From Symsagittifera roscoffensis (Eukaryota; Xenacoelomorpha; Acoela; Convolutidae), in contig NC_087071.1 in the NCBI RefSeq assembly GCF_963678635.1, positions 20,337,613-20,401,612 on the forward strand: a DNA stretch of 64,000 bases. The letters run 5' to 3'. The notes under the pieces are model-generated. The model did not search any database, had not been told where the DNA came from, and saw only the letters and a list, made by a program, of their open reading frames with translations. The position numbers were made by a program, and so were the translations under genes. Numbering within the stretch: the stretch's first letter is position 1; every line of letters begins with the position of its first letter. Positions 12,441-26,099 of this stretch are shown here, in pieces.

Positions 12441-13254
12441 TGAAGCAGACTAGAAACTGCACAAGGATCAAGCTTAATAAATTGTGGACAAATGCAACTC
12501 TTATTCCCACTCGAACAAGGGAACAAAATAAACTCTTAAGTAAAACCATTTAAACAAACTTTCCAAATCACATATATAAATCACAATATCATTGGAAATC
12601 CGTTTACTACTAAGTACATCCCAACTATAAATATTTTGAACAGCAGAATCCATATAAAAGACAAATACACGAGAATGAAAAACACATCTCTAACATTTTT
12701 TCAAAGAATAAACAAACAACCACCATTTTTCTCCAAACTCTACCCCATATACAACCAAGAACGGAAACACCTGAAATCACTAGCGGGTTATGTTTTCAAA
12801 TTTTCAACCAAACAAGTTCATCAATACGATAAAGAACAAAATAAACAATGTCTCTAAATGTCTGACCTTGAATTCAGACCAGTTCATAAATTTTTCCGAG
12901 TATTTATCTCATCTATCAAAACATAAAAAATCAAACTCAGATATGTTTTCCTAACATGTATATAACAATAGTCCATACTAAGTAACCTTTAGGACTCCTA
13001 GGTTATTGTGAAACAATTGTAACAACTTCTCCCACAAAAGAAGAAGCATATAGAGTAAATAACTTTTTATAACTACTAGATATATGCCAATAAACAATTC
13101 TTAACGAAGAACTATCCTTAAAAATATAAAATTCAATGGAAAACGCAACAGAGATTATTTCACGAAAACACCTTACTTTAAACCAACATTTCAAAGATCA
13201 AAAAACACAGCAGAACAACAAAATTTTCTTACAATATTCAACTGTCAACACTCT

Positions 13255-14215
13255 CAAATAACACAAAAAGTATTTGAACAATTAGCCGATTTACTATTGA
13301 AATACCCAAAAGCTTACGCAACATCTAAATTTGATGTTGGAAACGTAAACTCACCACTACATTTACCTCTAAAACTTGATGCAGTTTTCAAAAAACAACA
13401 AGCAATTAAAGTTCCAATCCATTTACAAGACAAAGTTAACAGATTACTGGACATATTAGAACAATATGAAATCATTTCCCCAGCAAAAAAAGAAGAACAC
13501 CCAAAAGGCAACACATTTATAAGCCCCTTTATTTTTTTTAGCGAAAGGATAATCATTGAAAATAGTTCTAGATGCAAGATATCTCAATTCACTCAATGAT
13601 GAATCTAAATGTAATTGGCCTATTGAACCAATTCAAGTTATTCTCACAAAAATAAACGGTAAAGTACTTCACAACAGCAGATATGAGTAGCGCCTATTAT
13701 CAAATGCCACAAGATAAACAATCACGACGATTAACACATTTCGTTATTAGAAATCAACAATACAAACTCAATATTTCTATTCTATGGAATCTCCATGGGA
13801 CCAGCAGCATTCTCAGCATTTAGGAGTAAGATTTTTCGACCACTCATACTTAACAAAAATGCAATAACAAACTTAGACGATGTTTTTATGCAAACACAAA
13901 CAAAAGACGAAATGTTCATTGTCCTAGAAAAATATCATCAGATCTCACTAATAGAAAATATGAAAGCAGCACCGGACAAATCATAGTTGTTTCTAACCCG
14001 TGTAAAATTCCTTGGACACATTATAGAAAGAAACACTATAACTCCTTTAAAATCCCGCATAGACGCAAATCAAAAATTTCAACTTCCTTCCAATAAAAAT
14101 AAAATACAAGAATTTCTTGAAATGTTAAGCTTCTTAAGTAAATACGTATATAAAATGCAATTATACTTAAGACCATTCTATAACACTCTTAGACATCAAA
14201 ACAATTTTGAATAGA
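13255..14215 (+). pseudogene. Reverse transcriptase remnant
   Basis: The first block (13270-13540) holds the N-terminal fingers region (HLPLKLDAVFKKQQAIKVPI and DKVNRLLDILEQYEI). The middle (13560-13800) is spread over several frames. The catalytic block at 13795-13986 reads AITNLDDVFMQTQ, where the usual Tyr of YxDD is Asn. A stop at 13984 precedes FLTRVKFLGHIIERNTITPL (13987-14214), the thumb-proximal region. The copy cannot make active RT. Confidence 0.8.
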
Positions 14216-14491
14216 CATCAGAACATCAAACACGATTTCAAAAACATAAAAACACTTCTCACTGAACAAATTTCCAATACAATCCCAGATCCAGATCAAC
14301 CATTTTATACTATGTGCGACGCCTCTAACTTTGGCATCGGTGCAGCATTATTACAGTCACACAACGGAACAAATAAAATGAACCTCATTTCAGCAAACTC
14401 AATTCTTCTTACACTAGCTGAACTTAGACTCTGTACTCTTATTAGAGAATGCACAGCCATAGTATATACCCTGACAGAACAAGAAATTTAA
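14207..14491 (+). pseudogene. RNase H remnant
   Basis: The open stretch contains YTMCDASNFGIGAALLQS, the first catalytic Asp region of Gypsy-type RNase H, followed by NLISANSILLTLAELRL. The downstream TDHKPL-type block survives only in part near 14525 (FTDHI). It directly follows RT. Confidence 0.7.
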
Positions 14492-15119
14492 ATACTTGGA
14501 TCAAAACATCCAACAGATTTATTTACAGACCATATCCTATATTTTTGTTTTCACACAGTAATAAAATTCAAAGTTTATAGATTTTAATTTATAGAGTTTA
14601 TAGATTTCAATTAATTTTAATAAAACCCCCAAACTCACATTTAGTTTGGAAAGCAGGAAAAAACCTTGCACTACCCAATACTTTGAGTAGAAATACACCA
14701 CCTGAATTATAAACAAGAAAAAAAACAGAAGAAAAACCACAAATTATTAAATTTTTCCTTGCAAAAGATGAAACTTTACCACGATTAGAATGCAAATATG
14801 CAGTAAGAACTGACCTAGATAAATCCCAAATAAACAGTTTACAGCATTTTCCGCTATACATAGATTGTAAAAACAATCACAACGAGGTAGACCTACTGGG
14901 TAAATCTACATTTAAACCAATACCATATTCATCATGGATTTAAAACAACACACAACAAAAACCAATCAGACCAAAAATGTACAAAACAGACTCATTCCCT
15001 TTAATCGAAAAAAAAGCCTAACTGATAATATAAAATTATCAGGTCCACCACACAATAATTCAAAGTACACAATAAACCAAGTCTTTAGCCACCATGATCC
15101 TCTAGATACAATACCTCTA

Positions 15120-16095
15120 TCAAAAATAGAGATTGAAAATATTTTTCTATCAAACACAGAAAAATTAAAACTAGAGTTACTAAAGAAACATCAAAGCCTT
15201 GACCCAGTCATAAGAAAATTAAAATCTTGTCAGAAGTATAAAATCAAACCAATAAAAGCCGATATCACAATTCTAGGAAATAAAAACACTTCTTAGAAAT
15301 TTCCGAAAGTTTAATAACACCTCCATAAATGAATATACAGATATTTTAGAATACCAGGCAACTAATTTTTAAGTACCCTGCTGCTTTTAAGTATGATGCT
15401 TCTCTAGCTTTTCATATTTCACATTCATCACACACTAAAGGACATTCAGGATCAGAAAAAAAACTTACTCACATTTTATTCAACATTTTTATTACCCAAT
15501 TGCACCGAAAAGTATTATGCAACAATTGCAACACATGCCAATTAAAAAAAAACCATACCCAATTTGCAGAAAAACAAGAATTTAAAGGACAAAGTCTATA
15601 CTTTAATCACAGAACCTCATTTGATACAAAAGGGTCAATATTACCCTCTTCAGAAGGAAAACCATATATAGTTGTTACAGTCGACGCATTTACAAACTAC
15701 ATAGCACTTAACCCAGTACCCATTGTAATGCTTATTATGCATATACAACACTTTATGAACACTGGATAGATAAATTCGGGTTACCCGAAATCCTTGTAAC
15801 AGACAATGGCACTGAATTCATAAACAATGAAATAATCACACTATGCCACTTATACAAAATTAAACACAAACCACGTGCATCTCATGCACTTAGGACTAAT
15901 GGTCTAGTCGAAGGAATGAACCGTTCATTACAAGAATACCTTAGATGTATCATAAACGGAAATGATACACGATATACTGAATGGTCAACAGATGTAAAAT
16001 TATTCCCCCTATCTTATAATTAACAAATAGCAACAACTTTAGGACTATCACCCTATGAGACAAAACTACGAAAACCAATAACGTTCACAGCAAGT
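15120..16095 (+). pseudogene. Integrase remnant (zinc finger and DDE core)
   Basis: The HHCC zinc-binding region (HSSHTKGHSG, then CNNCNTCQLKKN near 15520-15545) is followed by the core. The motifs SFDTKGSI, VTDNGTEFINNE (about 15796) and NGLVEGMNRSLQEYL (about 15900) carry the D, D and E of the catalytic triad. A frameshift near 15735-15770 separates the first Asp from the other two, and TAA stops follow. It is therefore recognisable but broken. Confidence 0.8.
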
Positions 16096-17192
16096 TCTTC
16101 AAAAACACACAAGGTTATTGCCAACCGACAAAAGAATCAATATGTGATAATGTACCACTACCTACACACGATGAAGATCACTTCCATCATCCACAATGTT
16201 TAAAACTAGCCTCTGGTACACACTCCGAATGGATTATCAATAGAGATAACAAAACATAAGGAAATTTATCAAAAAATAGCAAAAAAATTATTACAAAGAC
16301 AAAATATCAAAACAAAACATTCATTCCACAATCTAAATTATTAAAGAAAGTTGAATTACAGAAAACACCTCCGAATTAATTATCATTTTTACTTCTCAAA
16401 AGATATTCAGAGACTTTTTTTCCATTTTCTCAAAACTCATGCTGAAAGCACTCGAACAAACTAGTTCAATTTCAGCCAACCAGAACTTTTCCGTATCATC
16501 ACCTCATTTTTGACACGATTTCTTTAGCCGACAAATTATAACCGTCAAGAGTATCTCTAACTATAACTCAAAGACCTCCAGGTCAAAAATAAGCCGCCCA
16601 CTCAAATTTGACAACCGAAATAAACAAAACCTCATTATTACAACCCTCCCCTATCAAGTAGAACAAAAATCAACAATATTGTCCCAACTTACAACTTAGA
16701 CACCAAAACTCCCTCAAGAAAAATTCTTAAATTAGCATAAAGAATAAAATAGACATAATCGTTTAGCCCTAAGTACGAATAACTCGTGAATACCCCCCGA
16801 TTAGCCCTAAAAGCAAAACTAGGAAGCTTCTTATTAGCCCTCCAAACTTCCCCTCAAAAATTACTTGTCCAAAAAACCAATAAATATTCCGACCACACTC
16901 GAATTTAGCCTCAAAAAAATAAAAAATAATTCGACAAAACGAATCTCTTTTTCAATGCTTCTTTCTCAAACAGTCAACAATCTTCAATAATTTCATTCAA
17001 ACCTTTTTTCAATAAATTAAATTTTTTTCAAACTTTGTTTAATCTTTATAGCTGACACCTTAAAAATCTTCATCCTTCTCCTAATAATTTTTGCAGTTTT
17101 TCATCATTTTTTATTCCCTAGCTAAAGCCCACATTAATTTTGCAAAAATCCTTGATTACCTCCTCAGGTACGATATTTCAATAACTATCTAA
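16096..17192 (+). other. Degenerate region between integrase and env-like ORFs
   Basis: Every frame is closed by frequent stops and no motif was recognised. Position suggests the decayed C-terminal part of pol and a leader region. Confidence 0.4.
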
Positions 17193-18014
17193 ATGTTACG
17201 ACGCCTGTTCAATGAAAAAGATGTTTTTCTTCTTTTTGTAATCTTTCTCACATTTTTAACATCTTTAATTTTGAGAATACGCAAATGTATAAAAAAGGCA
17301 ATAAAAACTTTTGCACTAGCAACGATATTTTTATTTATTTTCATCGAAGAATATTACAATCAACATAAAATTTCTTCATAAATGAATTAATTTTTTTCAA
17401 AAGCTTCCAAAGTTGCTAATCAACAACCCCCACACCAGTCCCCACCAACAACATCCCAAGAACCTCCAACAACCCCAACAAAAAGTCAAACAAAGAATCC
17501 CTAATCATCAACACGCATTTCTTTTCACGACAACCTATATACATTTGAAGAAAGACACACATGATTGTCAGAACCTCTAGAACCAGTAATTTGCCAAGCA
17601 ACTCTACGCGAACCACAAAACGATCCAGAATATAATATATACCCCCCTCTCCAACAAGAACTTAACAGAGCGAGACATCTAAGCCAAAATCAAAATACGC
17701 TCGAAATAAATAGACAAATTATACATCCAAGACGAACTAGAAATTTTCAAACCCCCAGAATTCAATTCAACATGCCTCAGTCACCAATAGTAAACCCTCC
17801 AGACCTTTCCAATAGCACAACCCAAAGTACTCCCCCAACCACATCACAACAAAATATCTCAAACATACCATCGGATTACTTAGATTCAACCCCTACATCC
17901 GAACAAATTCGTGAAAATCCTTTTAAAACCCCCAGCTACTACACAACATCTACCATATTGGATGACACAAGCCTTCACTCAAGGTGTATCAAATTTAGTA
18001 GACATCTCATCTGA
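17193..18014 (+). pseudogene. Hydrophobic and Pro/Gln/Asn-rich ORF fragments upstream of env
   Basis: A short ATG-started frame at 17193-17381 has two hydrophobic stretches (FLLFVIFLTFLTSLILRI and TFALATIFLFIFI) split by a basic loop, like a small membrane protein or a signal/anchor. Another frame at 17565-18014 is Pro-, Gln-, Asn- and Ser-rich. Neither is recognised. The position after integrase fits accessory or env leader coding. Confidence 0.4.
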
Positions 18015-18927
18015 CACATCTTTGTCACTACCGGAAACACTTTCACTTTCATCAACCCCTTAAATAAGTCAAACATCAACGACACAATTTCCTCCAAATT
18101 TTCCTACAAATCTCGACGCTAGATTTCGAGAACATTCAATCAGTAACATACCCTTACGACTAGATTGGAATATATTCGTAGCATCCCTCCATTATTTGGT
18201 CAACATCACGATAGTAATATACTACAGAACTTGGCACTAAATAGATTACAATAGCAACACGATATTCACAAACATATACAATGACATAACATACAAATAC
18301 TTACACAGGATAACTTAACACTCAAACTTGAAATCACCAAAAAACTAAATAATATAATTCACCATCCCTTACTTCTAGCTCCTCCAAATATAACAGCTCA
18401 ACCTTTACCTGCCCCATTTATCACCACAGAAATCATCTATAAATACGTTAGATATACAAAAAAGACACTTGGATATCTAATATTCAGGACTCTCCTACAC
18501 ATGTATCTTTTGAGGATACAATGTTTCCAATCTCATTTCCCTTTTATTTTTTTTTTCAGAATCACAACATGAAAACAACCCTTCCACACGAACAGGACCA
18601 CAAGGTTTACTAGTCACACACTATGACATTGAAGAAGATGAACAAAAACACTACAAAAATATGCAATAAATCAAGTAACTCAATGCGAATCCGAACTACA
18701 AGCTATAGAAACAACAAACATAATGCTACACTTTACTCAAAAGCTCGAGCTAGAACATTGACATGATATAAATTCACAGCAATATTTTCCGAGAAGAAAG
18801 TACACTGTTCTCAAGTCTCAAAAGGAAATGAAACAGACTAGATCTTGAACCTTTCTATCAAAGTAATATCGAAAAATTTTTACATCTCAATCCTGATGAT
18901 TGTACAAACGAACTTAGCCAATTACCC

Positions 18928-20700
18928 TTACAATAAACAAAGGCACAAACAGAAAATTGGTAAGCTATCAAGTTTTCCCAGACTCAGCACATCAGGCTGA
19001 ACTTGAAAGATAATAAGGCCATATAAAATTAGACGACAAAATTCCATTTCACGACGCACATGGAATATTGACATATGATCTCCATGATGAAAACTGGATA
19101 CCACATATCGGAATAAACAATCCCCCAAATTGTAAAGCAGACACTAAAATAGAGAATACCAAAAAAAAATGTTTTTTGATTGGAAAATACAATTCGAAAA
19201 AGCACAATTAACACGAGATTTAAAAGATGACACCATAATTTTTCAAGGAAGCCGACTGCCTTGCAAAAAGACCAAGGAAACTGCGATCCCACTACACGAA
19301 AAAAAGCAACTACTGTTTGGTTCTCCGAAGACACATGTACCACATTTCAACAAGCAAAAATACACGCTGGAATGATAAAATTCCACCAAAATATTTTTAT
19401 TGAATTCATCCTTTATGAAGAAGGAAGCCCTGATAAAATCAGACAAAAAATTAAAAATTTAGAAATATTCATAATATAGAAAACATAACTCGCTGGTAAA
19501 TATAGCAAACCACTTTATAAGACACAATATTCAGAAGTTCTCGTCGAATACGAACAAAGTTTCGACATCAATACAGGTAAAATAATCACCATACAACATG
19601 CCACACATCACTTTTCAAGTAACGACGAAAATTCATACATCCCAGTACATCTTCTAAAAAACACAGGAAGAACTGGTGGAAAACTTAAGCCACAAGACAT
19701 GAACTCATGAACAACATTTTTTTTTGGCGCAATCGATTATAATTTTCTTTTCGCCTAGACATGAAATTAGTGTACAATAAGTAGAATTTTTCAAGAAATG
19801 TCTTTATCAGAACTTGAAAGAACACAAATTCTACAATCACTTGCACTTGCAGTACTGAAAATTCCTTATGCAGGATATTTATTATCAGGAAAAAGATCTA
19901 ATTTTATTGACTATGAAGGAAATATACTATGGTATTACACTTGTACCAAAAAAGTATCACCATAATATGGTTTTGAAGATAAAAGATGTTATAAAAGAAT
20001 TCCCATATTCTATAAAAATAAAGTACAATTTTTTGACGCACTCTAACGCAGAACTTATTTTTGTTTGGGATACAGCCGTCCCAAGTGGATCAGAAAATAG
20101 TCACAATGTTGTACAATTAAATCCTGATGAAGATAAATATTACCTTCTCGCACCATACCCTACACTTATGCAACCATTGAAAAAGTTTTCACCAGAAGTT
20201 TTCACAGCTATTGCCTGTAATCCTAACATCGATTTACTGTCAATTGGTATATTATCGAAATCCTACAATCAACACCATATCCGTACACAACAATTTCAAG
20301 AACTACTCACAAAAATAAATACGAAGAACGAAGTTGTTGTCTTTCTAGGATGGCCCTATTACATCTTAGAAAGATGAACTATATTATACGCAATGTTTAT
20401 TTTATTATTTTTTCTTTTTTCATTACTAAAAGGAATTTATAATACATGCGCAAAATATAAACAAGTAAACAAACAAGCAAACGTAGCACGCATACATTTT
20501 GTAGGATTTTTCGGAATTTTCTCAACATCTATTAAAAAAGTACTTTTAGACACTCAAAGAAAAGAATACAATACAAAACTATCAAGAACACCAAATAAAT
20601 ATGACGATTCACAAAACAACACGAATATAACGCCTACTGCCACAATTACAAACCATAAGTCATTACCATCCATTATCCGTAGTACCACGAAGTTTTAGAA
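18928..20700 (+). pseudogene. Envelope-like glycoprotein remnant
   Basis: From 19798 a frame starts MSLSELERTQILQSLALAV and holds Cys-containing ectodomain-like sequence (WYYTCTKKV, DKRCYKRIPIFYKNK). The next frame (19868-20377) continues with SGSENSHNVVQLNPDEDKYY. A strong membrane segment follows at about 20393-20430 (FILLFFLFSLLKGIY), then a charged tail to 20698. Ectodomain, one transmembrane helix and a cytoplasmic tail 3' of pol is the layout of env genes in Gypsy-type errantiviruses and retroviruses. Stops and frameshifts disable it. The family assignment is by layout, not by a recognised env motif. Confidence 0.55.
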
Positions 20701-20878
20701 ATATAGCCCTGACAGAGCACATCCCTTCAAGACATAGTTACCCACAAATCCTGATTACACACATTCTAACCCAGCAACCAATATAGACGACACAATTGAA
20801 CAAATCATAGAACAACCACACACCACTAACTTTCGTTCTCAGAACAATCATCTTTTTAGCCCACGATGAGCCGCCAAT

Positions 20879-22330
20879 TTGGATAACTCCATCGCTCAAT
20901 TTCCTACCCAGCCAATTTTAAAGCAACGTTCTCGTCATACCTTTTTTTCCTTTCCCCCACCTGAATCACCTCCTTCCACTCCTTCTTCCCTTACTGACGT
21001 AACACCCACATATTCCCCCCTGACCAGCGACCCGTCCGACAACAACAGCCCTGTAAATATGGCTACGAATTTTATCACACTACAGCAACAATTACAGCAC
21101 CCTCGAACACTAACCATTCACAAACTCTCACAATCAATAACATCATCGAGCCCATCAACCCAACTCCTTCGTCAAACCCAACTCCTTCGTCAAAACCAAT
21201 TCCCTCGACTACAACCCGAGCCCATAGAACCTTCAAACGAAAATTCCCTTATACCCCATTTCTATCTCACCCCCAATCAGCCCAATCATTCGTAAATCAT
21301 CCACTTCACACTAACACCAAAGAATTTCTTAGAAATATGTTTACCCTTTTCCCCACAACACACCTATTTTCACTCAGACCCTAACCATGAACAACTTAAT
21401 TTTGTAAATGAACATGTATTATACGCAACACTTTCATGGACTTCATTTTATCACTTTACTAATCCACTGTCAGTATATAACAGCCCATATAACACCCCAT
21501 ATGATAATGAACTTTGCAGCACTCAACTTTACCATGGAACAACAGCTCTTAATCCGAAACAGTTTACTCAAATAGGATATCAGCACTCACTTATCAGATT
21601 CACCGCATCAAACGCTAACAAGTTTTCCATCGATCATTACGATCATAATCTCATCAAAGCAAACGAAGACACCTTCTTAGATACTGATAGAAATGCTAGC
21701 CCTCAATTAATAGAAAAATTTGTCATAAAACAAAATACGTTTTCACTCTCAAAAGTCTAGATAAAAAGTACGACCACCAATTTAAGCAGCACTTCGTGAC
21801 ACATAAGCTTACGACTCATACTTTAACAAATTTAAAAATTTTTCACTAACATTTCGTTTCCTTACATCCAAAGAACGTGATTTGCACTGTTCAAACGACA
21901 TCATGTTATGCATAAACAAACGCACACTTACACTTACTATAACTTCATTCAAAATCATTTTACTCATAACAAGCCATCACGACAAATTCATCATAGGTTT
22001 CAATATATCAACTTCAAATACACCTCACCATTCTTTCTCAACTTCACTTATTGTATCAAAGACACTAACCTACAAGGCATCCTCAGCAATTATGATCCCA
22101 TCACGCATATATAATCTGCACCTTAAGCAAGACCTTTAACGTAGACGAATAGTCCCACACGAATTCCTACAGCCCGTCGAAATCCCGATCCTACAATTCA
22201 TCCATAAAACCAAATATAACCACAAACCTTGTAACTTTATCCAAAATACCGCATATGAATTCTCACACAACACTGATGAGCACAAAAACATAAAAGCACT
22301 CGAATTTATTTTGCCACTTTTCCAAACTAA
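20879..22330 (+). pseudogene. Unrecognised accessory ORF of the large retroelement, copy 2
   Basis: Counterpart of 1-1242. A Pro/Ser/Thr-rich N-terminal frame runs to a TAA at 21293-21295. The same frame then reads on through FTLTPKNFLEICLPFSPQ, NPKQFTQIGY and DHYDHNLIKANED to about 21760. It retains about 190 bases that copy 1 has lost (21690-21905). The C-terminal part (21908-22114 and beyond) repeats CIKDTNLQGIL and VPHEFLQPVE. It is not recognised. It lies 3' of the env-like membrane anchor, where a second accessory gene would be unusual for Gypsy-type elements. Confidence 0.55.
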
Positions 22331-24312
22331 AAAGTCATTGGCTTATTAGCTAATTACTAACATCATCAGATGTCATCCACGACGTTTTTCCCTATGGAGT
22401 CTTCACAGATGATTAAGGTAAAAATGAATAAAATAATTTATAGTATCGAGTTAGAACAAAACTAACCATTCTTTATAAATGTTTTCCCTTTTTCTCTAGC
22501 CTTCACCGCACGATCATCCACAATCATCAACAACAAAGAAAAACCAATTAAAAAACTGAAAACTTTTTTCAGGAATCACAAACTAATATTAACAAATTGC
22601 AATAAGTAAAGCATAAAAAATTACACCCGAACAGCAGTAATTGATAAATTAATATTTTCCCCAATGCAGTAAATATTTTTAACCAGCACTAAATTGATAA
22701 TTTCAACTCCCCAAAAGCCGTAAAATTAATATTTTAAAAGTAGTAAATTCATCAAAGTTACAAATAAATTTAAAAGTAGTACTAATTTTTTCAAAGACGC
22801 TTCTTTATAATTTTAAATCATTCACTCGCCCACAATGCTATCTACAATCGCACAGCTCGCCCACGAAGAATTGTTTAAAATACTGAATTTAAGTTTTAAC
22901 TCCCACTGATAACAAATCTAGCCAGTTCTAACACGTTTTAGACTTTCCTTTAACCCAGTTGGAAAGGAATTATATAATAATCCAAAATAACCAACGCAGC
23001 CTACTAAACACCACAAACCACAACTTAACAGCATGACTGAAATAAGAAAACCTACGGTACCCAATCAGGATTAAAATCAGCTTAAGACTATAAATTATTC
23101 TTTTAAAGACTACTATCAAGTCTACACGCAAACGAATAAAACACACAAAAGTCGAAATACAAACCCAAACCAAATGATTTGTTTTTTGAGAAAAGGTTAT
23201 AACCAAAACAAAAAAGGAAAAAACCAGTAATAAAAAAGGCATAAAAGATTGAACACAAAAAGGACCCTATAAAAAAGAGAGCATAAAATCATACTCCACT
23301 CCTGGCCTAACCCACCAGAGAGGACGTCCTGAGCATGCTCTGTAGTCGGCCTAACGCAGCTTGTGACTCTTAAAAATAACTGAACTAAAACAAAAAACGC
23401 TTTTGCGATAACTACTAATACAAGATCATGACTAAAAATGAAACTCACAAAGATTTGTATATGTAAATAATACATTGCAGTAAATAGATTTCATGAAGCC
23501 CAAAGAGGAGCAAGGAAGTTGACAACCTAATCATACTCCAATTACAGAATGGCAAACACACCCGATTTGCTGCCTACAGTCACTACACTAAGGATTTAAA
23601 GTACGACCTGGCATCGCAGCAAAGGAAACCCATTGAAACCGACCAATGGCCATCTCGATAATGAGTACACGTACAGATCCTAGTCACTCGGCACTTCACA
23701 TGAAAGTTAAGCTTCATGCTACATTCGACTGAGGCTGGAGCACTGTCGCTCTCTACCTAACCAAATCAGCACTTTATTGCAATCGATCAGAAGTCTTGAC
23801 ACGATCTCCCAAGAACCATCACGATCAATGACAACTATTTAAGAACAAGAGCATGACGACTTTCACTCGTCCAAACCCGAAAAACAACACTTCTTCCGAA
23901 TCAAAGAAAGCAAATACTAAAAAACTAAAACTCAACTAAACCAGATCTAAACTAGAATTTATTATTGGTTATTGATATGATATTTCATTTCTATAAAATA
24001 TTAATTACTAACCAATCATACTCCAACAACTAAAACCCATTTATTTGTAAGTGCTGAAACTGCTTGAGGTTTGAGCATCAGATCAATTTGAATTAAACTT
24101 CGAATACAGTTGCCTTCTCCAGAAAGACGGACTCGCATAAACCAGTACACTCTAGATCTATTGAAACTAGGAGATATAAGAGTAAGATTAAGATTGGTAT
24201 TAGACTAAGAAGTTGCACAAATCTATCCGGCCGAAAATAAGATAGCGTGACGAGCAGACGGTGTACCTTATCTGAAATTACTCTATGAGTATAACCAATA
24301 GGTCATAATTCA
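22331..24312 (+). other. Shared 3' non-coding region, probable LTR
   Basis: The region matches 1243-3300 of copy 1, including the block from ggaaaggaattatataataa (about 22960) to the end. It is non-coding. It probably contains the 3' LTR, but with no 5' LTR in view the left boundary cannot be set. The right boundary is the CA at 24312. Confidence 0.5.
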
Positions 24313-24617
24313 CTTCCAAATCATTGCATTTTTTGTATTTCTTTGGGAAAACTTCTTTCATCTGTCTGAAGTGACTCGCACGTCAGCAGGCCGATAGATA
24401 AATTTGCCGAAAATTATACAGCATCGTTAATTTGCTTGGCTGCAATCTTTTGAGCATTCGTTGAGGCCTACCGCTAGCTAAACATTTTTATTCGAGTCTC
24501 TAACCCACAAAAGTGTGGCAATTTTAATCTGCTGAGTTTTGTTTATATTAGATATACAGCAGTTTTGTTAGGGCAAAGAAAAAGAGAACCTATATGCTGC
24601 CTAAAAGGAGACAATCC

Positions 24618-25111
24618 TAATTGTTCCAACTTTCGAAGAAAGTGACGGATTACTTGTGCACGGGTTGGTTTTTTTTCTCCAGACAAATTTCGACTTTTTA
24701 CCAGACATTTTTTAAGGAATTTTTTTTCTAGACTATCCAAAAGGTAATGATGTTCCAAATTCAAAATCTTAAAATTATTTCAAATATTATAATTAATGGA
24801 TTTTAAAATTTCCAATTTGGGAAAGTTTTTGTCATAAGTTTGTGATATTTACAAGTAAGCGGAGATTCAATGACTCATAGAAGTAGAAATCAACCCACGA
24901 TAAATTGAGGCAAGCTATTTGGTCTTTTTATTACTATGCGATGCGCAAAATACATTAATTTGTACTTCACACAGCGTGTGAGGGAGGACTGATTTTCCAA
25001 AAACTATTTTTATTCATTTTGAAAACTTCGTCAGTTTTTTATAAGCCAACACTACTCTATAAATCATAAAAATCAGTAAAAGGTTTAGGGTTTTGCTCTG
25101 ATGCGAGCAGT
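24618..25111. mobile_element. ~500-bp dispersed element, copy A
   Basis: Starts aattgttccaactttcgaag and ends gctctgatgcgagcag. It shares start, end and internal phrases (cgggttggttttttttctcc, caaatttcgactttttacc) with copies at 38747-39284 and 51342-51829. The most diverged of the three. No ORF. Confidence 0.7.
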
Positions 25112-26099
25112 TTTTTTTTAAAACTGATCTAGTTACTTGTATGGAATAAGACATTTATATCCTAATTGACAATACAATGACGTTCCTTTTTTTTCGGCAA
25201 ATTGATATTCGGGCACGTGGATCCGTCTCTGCAATCCCTGGAAAACGTTCTGAAAAAGTTTCAATTATAATTGATGATAAAATGTTTTCAAAAAGTAGTT
25301 TTTGGCAATTATAGTCAAATATGGCTGCCATGCAACCTGTATACAAGTCGGTTTTAACCGATTGTGTAGGCATCAATTAGCTGCGCGCCCATAAATGGCA
25401 GTTGCTAAATATTACAAAAATAAATCTTATAGAAATAGCAAGCTATTCTCACAGATCAAGGGTTTTAATTTAAACTCATTGATCATGGTTTTGTATTCAT
25501 GTGGTTTGACAAATAGTTGTAACTTGAAACCATCTTGAAATTGTTTTAGTTTCTAAACAAAACTTTGAGGGTTTGTAATAAATTTTTTTTGGATATTAGC
25601 AAAAGGATAAAATAGTGAAGCGCCTACGAAGTTTTGCGTACGTTCCATTCGAAAAACGACAAATAGGGTAAAATCACAATTTACATTGATCAAAAATTTT
25701 TTACATCAAAGACGAGCGAGCTGTTCAAAAAACCGCTAGTCAACAACTAGGTTTCCAAGAGGGACAAAAATAGTCCTATTTAGTCATTTTTGTCCCGACT
25801 AAATCCCTACGGCGTGAGGTGTTTGTGCAACACAATTTTTGATTAAAAAATTGACCGATTAAAAAATTAAAAACACTTGACTAACACTTTCGCAGAAAGG
25901 AAAATAAAATTCTGATCAGATGTTTTTAACACGTGTGAGAAAAGCACTTGAGCAAGTGTCACGTAGAACTGAAAATCTGCTCATGTGATTTTTGCTCATT
26001 TAAAAGCACATGATTTTTAAAATTCTTTAATTAAATTCGAAATAAGTGAGCAGTGTACGTGACCATTCGAGTTAAAATTTTTAAAATTTAGAATTTTAC
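25112..26099. other. Unassigned AT-rich spacer
   Basis: No gene seen on either strand; open frames are short and without motifs. Confidence 0.4.

Larger units (their letters stand above)
9918..24312 (+). mobile_element. Large decayed env-bearing LTR retroelement (Gypsy-like), copy 2
   Basis: Remnants run in the order gag, protease, reverse transcriptase, RNase H, integrase, env-like ORFs, accessory ORF and about 2 kb of 3' non-coding sequence, all on the plus strand and broken by stops and frameshifts. RT before integrase is the Gypsy/retrovirus order. The total is about 14.4 kb, large for the group. The 3' end is set by comparison with copy 1. No 5' LTR was found, so the copy is probably 5'-truncated or its LTR has been lost. 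Confidence 0.8.
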
